A stretch of DNA of 64,000 nt from Microlunatus phosphovorus NM-1 (GTDB taxonomy: Bacteria; Actinomycetota; Actinomycetes; Propionibacteriales; Propionibacteriaceae), in assembly GCF_000270245.1 (NCBI RefSeq), contig NC_015635.1, positions 2,728,001-2,792,000 on the forward strand, read 5' to 3'. Positions within the stretch are counted from its first letter, which is position 1; each line of letters starts with the position of its first letter. The notes under the pieces were generated by a model. It was not told the origin of the DNA. It did not search any database and was given only the letters and a program-made list of their open reading frames with translations. Shown piece by piece: positions 8,356 through 15,548 of this stretch. The position numbers and the translations under genes are program-made.

Positions 8356-10070
8356 CTTCGTACTGCCTCCGGATCGACGACTGTCGGTGAGGGTTCATCC
8401 TGCCGTACCGGAATGCCTGCCTCCGGTAGGCGACCTGGGCGCGCCCGGGTGCTGAGACCAAGCCCGGTGACCGCACCTAGGAGACAGGCGAGTACGGCTG
8501 CCAGGGCCAGGCCGCGATCGATCCAGGGTGCGGCAATGACAGCTGGGGTGAGTCCGGTGCGCAGCGGCATCGGCACCACCATGGACGCAGCCGTGAACTC
8601 GTCGGTGCGGTGCACGATGGTGCCGTCGCGATCGATGAACCCCGACACGCTGTTGGTGGTTGCCACCGCGATCTCCCGCCGCGTCTCCATCGCCCGGGCA
8701 CGGGTGATGGCGAACTGCTGCTCGATCTGCCCGGTGCCGCCGTAGGTGGCGTTGTTGCTCTGCACGGTCAGCAGCTGCGCGCCATTGGTCACGGTCGAAT
8801 AGACCGTCGAGTCGTACGCGAGCTCGAAGCACATCACGTCGCCGATCTTGACCGTACGTCCGTCCAGCGGGACCGTCAGCACCCCGGGGGTCGTGCCAGG
8901 CACGGACTGTGGTCCGACCGCCTTCAGGACCGGCACCAGTGGCAGCAGCTGAGCACGGAACGGGATCCACTCGCCGAACGGCACCAGATTCTGCTTGTTG
9001 TAGCGGGCCAGCACCCCTGCCACCGGGTCCCACCACAGCGCAGAGGTCTGCCGCTCGTCGGGACCCGGCCCTTCCATCACTGCTCCGACCAGGATCGGGC
9101 GCCCGGCGATCATGGCCCCGGCCTGGACAGTCCGTTCGGTGACCGGATCTATCCGCGGGTCGATATCGGTGGAGTTCTCCGGCCACAGGATGAAGTCGGG
9201 CATGGGAGTCTGACCGAGTCTGGCCTTCACCATCAGGTTGATGGTTTCACTGAGGTGGTTGTTGGTCACCGATCGCATCCGGCCGAGAGCCTCGATCCCC
9301 TTGCCCGGCACGTTGCCCTGCACGATGCCCACCTGAAGGGTTCGGGATTCCTCGGGGCTTGGGGTGGGAGTCAGCGGGATGAAGGGCAGCGCAGTGCCGA
9401 GCAGCAGCAACACTGCGGCCGCCACGCCGTACGGCAGAAGTGTCCGGACAACGTGCCGCGGGCTCGATTGTCTTGGGCTCGAGCGGCGGTTGCGCAGGAT
9501 CGTGATGACGTACGCGATCAACTGGGCGAGCAACGCGACCAGGAAGGAGACACCGGCTACGCCGATCAGCGGCAGAAAGCCCGCCAATGGGGTGTCGACC
9601 ACAGTGTAGGCAAGGCGGACCCAGCCGAAGCCGCCGAACGGCATCCGGGAGTAGAGGAACTCGATCAGCGACCAGCACAGGGCGGCAGCCAGCGGCCACC
9701 ACCTCAAGGGTGAGGTCAGGTAGAGGGTGAGACCCAGCAGCCCGAAGAACAGCGCCTCGAACGCGATCAGGAGCACCGCAACCCAGATCCCGAGCACATG
9801 GATCCAGTTGATCGAGATGGCGAGCAGGCCTAGTCCGTAGAGGTAGCCGAGCGCGAAGGCGCGTCGGCGAGGCTTACTGGTGCTGCTGCTATCGATGCTG
9901 ATGGGTGTCGGGGTGGAGGTGCCGGCGCGGACCAGCAGCGTGAAGGCAGGCAGAGTGATGATCAGCAGCCACCAGAGCCCGTACGGTTCCCACGCCAGCC
10001 CCGTCAGTACGCCGGCAAGGAGAGCCAGTCCAGCGCGCAGCCAACGGCTGTGGCGATACGCGATGAACAC
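8352..10070 (-). CDS. lnt: Apolipoprotein N-acyltransferase Lnt
   Basis: Membrane enzyme adding the third acyl chain to the N-terminal Cys of lipoproteins. About seven N-terminal membrane helices (residues ~10-230) are followed by a nitrilase-type domain with the catalytic set: Glu in LWPENSTDID, Lys in YNKQNLVPFGEW, and Cys in IGDVMCFELAYD. A last TM helix lies near the C-terminus. The GTG at 10070 was chosen because it leads into the first helix; a TTG at 10133 would overlap the Nudix gene. It overlaps ppm1 by 4 bases. The C-terminal ~45 residues after the last helix are polar and variable. Confidence 0.92.
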   Translation of the reverse strand: MFIAYRHSRWLRAGLALLAGVLTGLAWEPYGLWWLLIITLPAFTLLVRAGTSTPTPISIDSSSTSKPRRRAFALGYLYGLGLLAISINWIHVLGIWVAVLLIAFEALFFGLLGLTLYLTSPLRWWPLAAALCWSLIEFLYSRMPFGGFGWVRLAYTVVDTPLAGFLPLIGVAGVSFLVALLAQLIAYVITILRNRRSSPRQSSPRHVVRTLLPYGVAAAVLLLLGTALPFIPLTPTPSPEESRTLQVGIVQGNVPGKGIEALGRMRSVTNNHLSETINLMVKARLGQTPMPDFILWPENSTDIDPRIDPVTERTVQAGAMIAGRPILVGAVMEGPGPDERQTSALWWDPVAGVLARYNKQNLVPFGEWIPFRAQLLPLVPVLKAVGPQSVPGTTPGVLTVPLDGRTVKIGDVMCFELAYDSTVYSTVTNGAQLLTVQSNNATYGGTGQIEQQFAITRARAMETRREIAVATTNSVSGFIDRDGTIVHRTDEFTAASMVVPMPLRTGLTPAVIAAPWIDRGLALAAVLACLLGAVTGLGLSTRARPGRLPEAGIPVRQDEPSPTVVDPEAVRR

Positions 10071-10114
10071 GCTGCGAGCGTACCGGCAATATCGAGCGTT
10101 TCCGGGCCATCGAG

Positions 10115-10573
10115 CTACCCCGTGGTCGTCCAACCATCGAGCACCAAGGGCTGACCTGCGTCGAGGGCGGTGAGCGCCTTCTGGACGTACGGGATGACGT
10201 CGGGCGGCAGCTGGCCGGGATCAGCCCACACCAGCTCGCTGCACTTGGTGGGCTCGCCGATGGCTGGATCGCCCGTCCAACTCGGCACGATGAAGAACAG
10301 GTCCAGATACTCGTGATCGGTGGACGACTCAGCCGCTCGGTGAACAACGACACCGAGTCGACACGCTGCCGGATCGACCGCGATCGTCAGTTCCTCGGCC
10401 AGTTCTCGCGTCAGCGCACTCGTGACGTCTTCGCCACCCTCGATACGACCGGCCGGCAGGCTGAGCTCACCGTCGTGATAGCCCGATCCGGCACGACGCA
10501 TCAGCAAGATACGCCCGCTCGCCTGCACAACGCCGTACACCGCCACAGCGGTGCGGAACCGATCAGCTGGCAC
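10115..10573 (-). CDS. Nudix hydrolase
   Basis: A 152-residue Nudix-fold protein that should hydrolyse a nucleoside diphosphate linked to another moiety. The Nudix box (G-x5-E-x7-RE-L-x-EE) is present as GRIEGGEDVTSALTRELAEE, but the usual Gly after EEx is Thr. The GTG at 10573 was chosen by length comparison with small family members such as ADP-ribose or NTP pyrophosphatases; frames from TTG at 10636 add 21 non-homologous-looking residues. The gap to lnt is about 45 bases, so it may be the operon's first gene. The IS630 element sits 94 bases upstream of the chosen start and may have altered its promoter. Confidence 0.85.
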   Translation of the reverse strand: MPADRFRTAVAVYGVVQASGRILLMRRAGSGYHDGELSLPAGRIEGGEDVTSALTRELAEELTIAVDPAACRLGVVVHRAAESSTDHEYLDLFFIVPSWTGDPAIGEPTKCSELVWADPGQLPPDVIPYVQKALTALDAGQPLVLDGWTTTG

Positions 10574-10666
10574 CGACGTACCGTAGCCGACGATCACGAG
10601 CCCGATCGATGATCCTCGATCCTCATGGGTCAGCAAGCTGAATGCCAGCTGGGTCGGCAGTGGCTA

Positions 10667-11819
10667 GTGGTGTGTCTTGTAAATAGGTTGCTGTTTGGTT
10701 GGTAGCATTCGGGTATGCCTCGCCCTCCCGCCCCAGCCCTGTCGATGACCGCAGCACAACGGGAGGTGCTGATCAGGATTGCCCGCTCATCGACGACCGC
10801 GCACCGGGAGGTGATGCGGGCCCAGGTGCTGCTCGACGCCGCCGACGGCATCGCGAACGCCGAGATCGCCCGACGGCATCGGGTCAGCATCCCCACCGTG
10901 CGGGCCTGGCGGGCCGCGTTCACCAGCGACGGCCTCACCGGCTGGGGCACGGTGAAGAAGGGCCGGGGTCGTAAACCGGTGATCAGTGAGGCCACGATCG
11001 CTGAGATCGTGGAGCTGACCACCCACACCACCCCGCCCGGGGCCACCCACTGGTCGTGCCGCACGATGGCGAAACGGGTCGGGGTCTCACCGGCCACAGT
11101 GCAGCGGGTCTGGTCCGAGCTCGGGTTGAAGCCGCACCTGGTCGAGACGTTCAAGGTCAGCAACGACCCGCGGTTCACCGAGAAACTGATCGACGTCGTG
11201 GGCTTGTACCTGGATCCGCCGGAGAAGGCGATCGTGCTGTGCATGGACGAGAAGTCGTCGGTGCAGGCATTGGACCGCACCCAGGCGTCGCTGCCGATCA
11301 AACCGGGCCGGGCCGCGACGATGACGCATGACTACAAGCGCAACGGCACCACCAACTTGTTCGCCGCCTTGGACGTGCTGACCGGCACCGTGATCGGCCG
11401 ATGCCTGCCCAGGCACCGGCACGAGGAGTTCTTGACCTTTCTCAAGACCATCGACGCCGAGGTCCCCCAAGGACTGCAGATCCACCTGATCCTGGACAAC
11501 TACTCCACCCACAAGCACGCCGACGTCAAGGCCTGGCTGAAACGCCACCAACGGTTCCACCTGCACGTCATCCCGACCTCATCATCATGGCTGAACCAGG
11601 TCGAACGCTGGTTCCGCGAGCTGACCGACAAGAACCTGCGCCGCGGCATCTTCGCCAGCGTCCCCGACCTGATCGCCAGCATCCAGGCCTACATCGACGC
11701 CAGCAACGCCGACCCCCAACCCTACAAATGGACCGCCACCGCCGAGTCCATCCTCGCCAAAGTCACCCGCGCCCGCACCACCCTCAACCAACAAGCAAGC
11801 TAAAACCGAGACACACCAC
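10667..11819 (+). mobile_element. IS630-family insertion sequence with TA target duplication
   Basis: The left end GTGGTGTGTCT (from 10667) and the right end AGACACACCAC (to 11819) are inverted repeats of at least 11 bp, each flanked by TA (10665-10666 and 11820-11821), the expected target duplication of the IS630/Tc1 family. The element is 1,153 bp with a single intact transposase gene. The insertion is intergenic, between the Nudix gene and the AICARFT-like gene, and the intact ends suggest a recent event. Confidence 0.88.
10715..11803 (+). CDS. IS630-family DDE transposase
   Basis: A 362-residue transposase. The N-terminal ~130 residues carry a homeodomain-like helix-turn-helix (GIANAEIARRHRVSIPTVRAW) followed by a second winged-helix region (TMAKRVGVSPATVQRVW). 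The catalytic triad is visible: Asp in CMDEKSS, Asp in LILDNYSTHK, and Glu in SWLNQVERWF. It is the only gene of the element and appears full length and undamaged, so it could be active. Confidence 0.93.
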   Translation: MPRPPAPALSMTAAQREVLIRIARSSTTAHREVMRAQVLLDAADGIANAEIARRHRVSIPTVRAWRAAFTSDGLTGWGTVKKGRGRKPVISEATIAEIVELTTHTTPPGATHWSCRTMAKRVGVSPATVQRVWSELGLKPHLVETFKVSNDPRFTEKLIDVVGLYLDPPEKAIVLCMDEKSSVQALDRTQASLPIKPGRAATMTHDYKRNGTTNLFAALDVLTGTVIGRCLPRHRHEEFLTFLKTIDAEVPQGLQIHLILDNYSTHKHADVKAWLKRHQRFHLHVIPTSSSWLNQVERWFRELTDKNLRRGIFASVPDLIASIQAYIDASNADPQPYKWTATAESILAKVTRARTTLNQQAS

Positions 11820-11938
11820 TAGTGACACCCCACTAAGGTGGACCTGCGACTGGCGTGGCCGGATGTGACCGGCGAGGAGCAACAGAGCGACATCGACCGC
11901 CTGGGTGTCCGTGAGGCTTGACCGACGGAGACATGCGA

Positions 11939-13072
11939 ATGCGCTACGGGATGAATCCACACCAGTCCGCCGAGATCGTCGCGGGTCCTGGGCCACGGAT
12001 CCTCAACGGGGAACCATCGATGATCAACTATCTGGATGCGCTCAATGCGTTCCAACTCGTATGCGAGGTCGACCAAGCGACCGGCAGACCTGCTGCCGCC
12101 TCTTTCAAACACGTGTCACCGGCGGGCGCCGCACTGGCTGGCCGGATCGATCCGGTCGCGGCCAGGACCTGGCGGATCGGATCGGTCGAAGAAGACACCC
12201 TGCTGTCCGCCTATGTGCGGGCCCGTGATGCCGATCCGAAATCTTCCTTCGGTGACGTCGCAGCCTTTTCCCGGCCGGTTGATCGCGTCACCGCAGAACT
12301 GTTGAGCACGGTGATCTGCGACGCCGTGATTGCGCCCGGCTACGAGCCGGGCACGATCGGGATTCTGGCTGCGAAGCGTGGCGGTCGGTTCCTGATGTTC
12401 GAGGCCGATCCCACCAGGTTGCCTCCTGCAGCGGAGCGACGAGATGTGCTTGGCGTGACGATCGAGCAGGACCGCGACACGGTGCCTGTGGAGACCGTGC
12501 TCCCTGACAGCGGCTGGCTCGCCGGAACGGCGAGGGAGGATGCGTTGCTGGGCCTCGTGACGGTGCGCTATACGCAATCGAACTCGGTCGCGTTCGTCCG
12601 CGATGGCATGGCGATCGGTGTCGGCGCTGGTCAGCAGAACCGGGTCGATTGCGTACGTCTGGCTGGGGTGAAGGCAAAGATCTGGTGGCTGCGCCGACAC
12701 CGGTTCGTCGATGGATTGCCGATGGTGGAGGAGATGAGTCGGCAGGATCGGCTGAACTGGCAGATCCGGTTTGCCGCTGCCGAGATGACCGTCGCACAAG
12801 TGCAGGAGTTCGAGGCTCTGTTCGGTGCGGAGGCCAGATCTGCATACGACGATCCGACATGGCGAAGCGATTGGGTATCGAAGTTGTCGGGGATCACGAT
12901 GACTTCTGACGGCTACCTTCCGTTCCGCGACAACGTCGAGCATGCCGCCGCATTCGGGGTCGAGACCATCGTGGAGCCGGGCGGCTCTGCGCGTACGAGC
13001 GAGATCGCCGCCAGCGCCGCAGCCCACGGCATCGACCACGTCGAGACCGGACTACGACTCTTCCACCACTGA
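11939..13072 (+). CDS. Stand-alone AICAR transformylase-domain protein (PurH C-terminal half)
   Basis: A 377-residue homologue of the formyltransferase half of PurH, which converts AICAR plus 10-formyl-THF to FAICAR in purine synthesis. It begins with RYGMNPHQ, as AICARFT domains do, and keeps the Lys57-His58 active-site pair (SFKHVSPAGAA), the YTQSNSV motif, and the GAGQQNRVDC motif. The N-terminal MGS-like IMP cyclohydrolase domain of full PurH is absent, and there is no room for it upstream. The ATG at 11939 has GGAG eight bases upstream; an ATG six bases earlier and a TTG at 11918 are alternatives. It lies between two insertion sequences. Whether it backs up a full PurH elsewhere cannot be seen here. 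Confidence 0.88.
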   Translation: MRYGMNPHQSAEIVAGPGPRILNGEPSMINYLDALNAFQLVCEVDQATGRPAAASFKHVSPAGAALAGRIDPVAARTWRIGSVEEDTLLSAYVRARDADPKSSFGDVAAFSRPVDRVTAELLSTVICDAVIAPGYEPGTIGILAAKRGGRFLMFEADPTRLPPAAERRDVLGVTIEQDRDTVPVETVLPDSGWLAGTAREDALLGLVTVRYTQSNSVAFVRDGMAIGVGAGQQNRVDCVRLAGVKAKIWWLRRHRFVDGLPMVEEMSRQDRLNWQIRFAAAEMTVAQVQEFEALFGAEARSAYDDPTWRSDWVSKLSGITMTSDGYLPFRDNVEHAAAFGVETIVEPGGSARTSEIAASAAAHGIDHVETGLRLFHH

Positions 13073-13232
13073 CTCAGCGCTCCACAGAGTCAGTCAGCTG
13101 ATCGCCCGATCGGTGACCTCTGGTCTGTATTGGTTACTGTGCCCGGATGATTCGAGTCGTTCGTTATGACCCGTCGTGGCCACGTCGGTTCGATGCGCTC
13201 ATGAACCGGCCTGGATCCGTCGGAGGGCGGTG

Positions 13233-14114
13233 TTAGGCCGCGACGGGGTTGTCGGTGCCGTGGGTTGAATCGTAGTGCGCTTGCTCGTATTCGACGGGTG
13301 GGACGTCTCCGATCGAGGAGTGCAGCCGGTCATGGTTGTACCAGTGCACCCAGGAGGCGGTGGCGATCTCCACGTCGCGCCAGTGCCGCCAGACCGGCTG
13401 CTCGTGGTCGATGACCTCGGTCTTGAACAGCCCGATCGTCGACTCCATCAACGCGTTGTCCAACGCGTCGCCGACGGTGCCGATCGAGCCGGCGATCCCG
13501 GCCTCCCGCAGCGCCTCGCTGAACGCCAGCGACGTGTACTGGCTGCCGGCGTCGCAGTGGTGCACGAGCCCGTCGCCGGTGAAGTCGAAGCTGGTCCGGC
13601 GGCGGGTGAACAGGGCCTGTTCCAACGCCGAGGTCACCAGCGGGGTCTCCTTGTGGGTGGTGACTCTCCAGCCGAGGATGCGGCGGGAGAACACGTCGGT
13701 GAGGAACGACACGTAGCAGAACCCGTGCGGGGTCCACACGTAGGTGAAGTCCGCGACCCACCATTGGTCGGGCCGGGTGGGCCAGTTCCAGCGCCGCTTC
13801 ACGTGATCGGGATGACGGGGTGCCTTGGCGTCTCGACGGGTCGTCACCGTCGACCGCTTCCCTCGTCTCACCCCGGTGATACCGGCGATCTTCATCAGCC
13901 GCTCGATCTGGTCCCGACCCAGCAGCAGGCCCTTGCGGCGGGCCGTCTTCCACAGCTTCCGACGGCCGTACAAGCCCCGGTTCTCCTTCCACAGTTGATA
14001 CAGCTGGTGGGCGGCGTAGGCGTCGGCCAGGTCGGCCTCGGTGGGCCCGAAGCCGCGGTCGCGGTAGGCGTAGTAAGTGCTCGGGGCGATCGAGATGTCG
14101 TGCTCGGACAGCAC
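13233..14114 (-). CDS. IS3 transposase OrfB (DDE catalytic subunit)
   Basis: A 293-residue catalytic part of the transposase with an rve integrase fold. The triad is visible as Asp in WWVADFTYVW, Asp in HHCDAGSQYTS, and Glu in NALMESTIGLFKTEVI. The open frame and homology run upstream of the GTG at 14114 (DYIETHRDRFGVEPIC at about 14160-14115), overlapping the end of orfA in the -1 frame. The working product is therefore probably an OrfAB fusion made by -1 ribosomal frameshifting. No obvious A-rich slippery heptamer is seen. The C-terminus (WHWYNHDRLHSSIG-like) is intact. Confidence 0.92.
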   Translation of the reverse strand: MLSEHDISIAPSTYYAYRDRGFGPTEADLADAYAAHQLYQLWKENRGLYGRRKLWKTARRKGLLLGRDQIERLMKIAGITGVRRGKRSTVTTRRDAKAPRHPDHVKRRWNWPTRPDQWWVADFTYVWTPHGFCYVSFLTDVFSRRILGWRVTTHKETPLVTSALEQALFTRRRTSFDFTGDGLVHHCDAGSQYTSLAFSEALREAGIAGSIGTVGDALDNALMESTIGLFKTEVIDHEQPVWRHWRDVEIATASWVHWYNHDRLHSSIGDVPPVEYEQAHYDSTHGTDNPVAA

Positions 14115-14167
14115 GGCACAGATCGGCTCGACCCCGAAGCGGTCACGATGGGTCTCGATGTAGTCGA

Positions 14168-14497
14168 CTACGACCCGAGTTTGCGGTCGAGCTCCGCCTG
14201 GGCGAAAAACGCTGAGGCGGTCTTCAAGATCTCGTTCGCCCGCCGCAGCTGCGCGTTCTCCCGCCGCAGCCGGGCCAGCTCCGCATCAGCAGGCTCGGCC
14301 GCCGCCGCGGGCAGCTTCCCGGCCTCGCCGAGATCGCGGCGGATCCAGTTCCGCAGCGTCTCAGCCTTGATGCCTAACAGCTCGCCCACCTCGACGCGGG
14401 CCTGTCGTTGGGAGACATCCCCAGCAGCGATCCGGTCGGCATACATCCGGACCGCCCGATCCTGGGTCTCTTGGTCGTACTTCTTCGGTGCAGGCAT
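14168..14497 (-). CDS. IS3 transposase OrfA (helix-turn-helix subunit)
   Basis: A 109-residue OrfA. The first ~60 residues form a helix-turn-helix that binds the element ends (RAVRMYADRI ... LLGIKAETLRNWIRR). Residues ~68-95 form a short leucine-zipper-like coil (ELARLRRENAQLRRANEILK) followed by TASAFFAQAELD, the usual end of OrfA in this family. It is the first gene of the IS3 element and its stop lies inside the start of the OrfB frame. Confidence 0.92.
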   Translation of the reverse strand: MPAPKKYDQETQDRAVRMYADRIAAGDVSQRQARVEVGELLGIKAETLRNWIRRDLGEAGKLPAAAAEPADAELARLRRENAQLRRANEILKTASAFFAQAELDRKLGS

Positions 14498-15056
14498 GAT
14501 CCCTTCCTTGGTAGATCATGCCCTCCACGAAATCCAGGCCGATTCACTCAAGAAGGAGTACGGCCAAGCCCTTGCCAGGGCTGGCGTCGAGGTCGTCGCC
14601 ATCGAACACGTCGGCAGCACCGCTGTGCCGGGGCTGGCTGCCAAGCCGGTCATCGACTGCGACATCGTGGTGGCAACTGACCAAGTCGTGCCGGCCTCCG
14701 AGGTGCTGATTGGGCTGGGCTTCCAGCCCCTGGGAGAGCTCGGCATCCCTCGGCGCTGGGCTTTCCAGGAACCTCCGCGGCTCGCCGGAACCAACACGTA
14801 TGTCATCGTGGATGGCTCGCTGTCGCTACGAAATCACATCCGGCTTCGAGACACGCTGAGGAACAATACCGAGCTGCGCGACCGCTACGGCGCGGTCAAG
14901 CTCGCCGTTGGCGCCGCTGCCGGCAGCATTGAGGAGTACGGCCGAGGCAAGAATGCGGTGATCCAAGAGATCCTGGCGACCGCAGGCCTGACCGAGTGCG
15001 AGCGCAGGGTCATCGACGCCGCCCAAATACCGCCCCGCGAAGATATGCCCCGATAG

Positions 15057-15503
15057 ACGGACTGTATCTGCTAGCTCACTCCCTTCCATACGACGCATCG
15101 GGGTATTCCTCACCGGGTTGAGAAATCTAGTGCGAAGCTCAAAGCGGACCGGAATCCACTGGCGTCTGCTCGAAATCACCGATGCCGGCGTAGCAGTCCC
15201 GAAGGCTCGGCCCGCTGATCCACGGGCTGCGGCCGGACGATAGCCGCCATCAGCTCCCCCAGCGGCGTACAAGCCCAAGGTGTCATTCGCAGTACTCCAG
15301 CGTGGGATTGCTACGTCACAAGTCCCATTTGTCACTTCTAGTCACACCCGTAACTCTGTCAACAATGAGCGAATCAAGCGGCTCGTGTCCCTGTGCTTCG
15401 TGGTTCGCCGAAAGAGAGAAGCCGTCCTCGAGAAGGAGCAACGACAGGTCAAACGGCAGGTTTCGGATGTAACTGCTCCTTTTCGATGGGGACGGCTCAG
15501 GCC
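15057..15503. other. Intergenic stretch without a convincing gene
   Basis: About 450 bases between the broken grpB-like gene and the DUF222/HNH gene. No ORF here has credible coding character. The part around 15310-15365 is visibly less GC-rich than the surroundings and holds three copies of GTCAC (15315, 15331, 15341). This may be an old recombination scar or decayed DNA, but nothing specific can be assigned. Confidence 0.5.
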
Positions 15504-15548
15504 TTGCGCTCGAACGTATGCCCGATTAGAATGGGAACATGTATTCGA
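15504..15548 (+). promoter_or_regulatory. Leaderless promoter with two SOS-box-like sites before the HNH gene
   Basis: A -35 TTGCGC (15504-15509), 17-base spacer, and -10 TAGAAT (15527-15532) end six bases before the ATG at 15539. The spacer starts with TCGAAC-N4-GCCCGA (15510-15525), matching 10 of 12 positions of the actinobacterial LexA box TCGAAC-N4-GTTCGA. A second site, GGGAAC-N4-ATTCGA (15533-15548), spans the start codon and matches 9 of 12. LexA control is an inference. Confidence 0.45.

Larger units (their letters stand above)
13201..14517 (-). mobile_element. IS3-family insertion sequence inside the grpB-like gene
   Basis: About 1.3 kb carrying orfA and orfB of an IS3-type transposase. 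The ends are uncertain by a few bases. The best reading is an imperfect 8-bp duplication of target sequence (atgcgctc at 13193-13200, atgccctc at 14518-14525); removing the element and one copy restores the host frame exactly. Terminal inverted repeats are weak (TGA..C....C..GGA shared from 13202 and 14518 inward), which is why the boundary is not firm. Confidence 0.8.
13147..15056 (+). pseudogene. GrpB-family protein gene split by an IS3 element
   Basis: Bases 13147-13200 encode 18 residues (MIRVVRYDPSWPRRFDAL), the usual start of GrpB/dephospho-CoA-kinase-tail-type nucleotidyltransferase-fold proteins. Bases 14526-15056 continue in the same frame with HEIQADSLKKEYGQAL, then the hallmark IEHVGSTAVPGLAAKPVIDCD and the C-terminal RDRYGAVKLA motif, ending with TAG at 15054. 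Joined, they give about 194 residues, a normal GrpB length. The 1.3 kb between is the IS3 element on the opposite strand. The biochemical role of GrpB proteins is not settled. Confidence 0.88.

Noticed and set aside
11838-11921. A 27-codon open frame starting GTG before the AICARFT-like gene
   Set aside because: It has no ribosome site and no recognisable family, and a TAAGGT -10-like box overlaps its start, so the stretch is more likely the promoter and leader of the next gene.
13202-14518. Alternative IS3 ends defined by TGA...TCA
   Set aside because: It gives slightly better inverted ends but no target duplication and a less simple restoration of the grpB frame; kept only as an alternative to 13201-14517.
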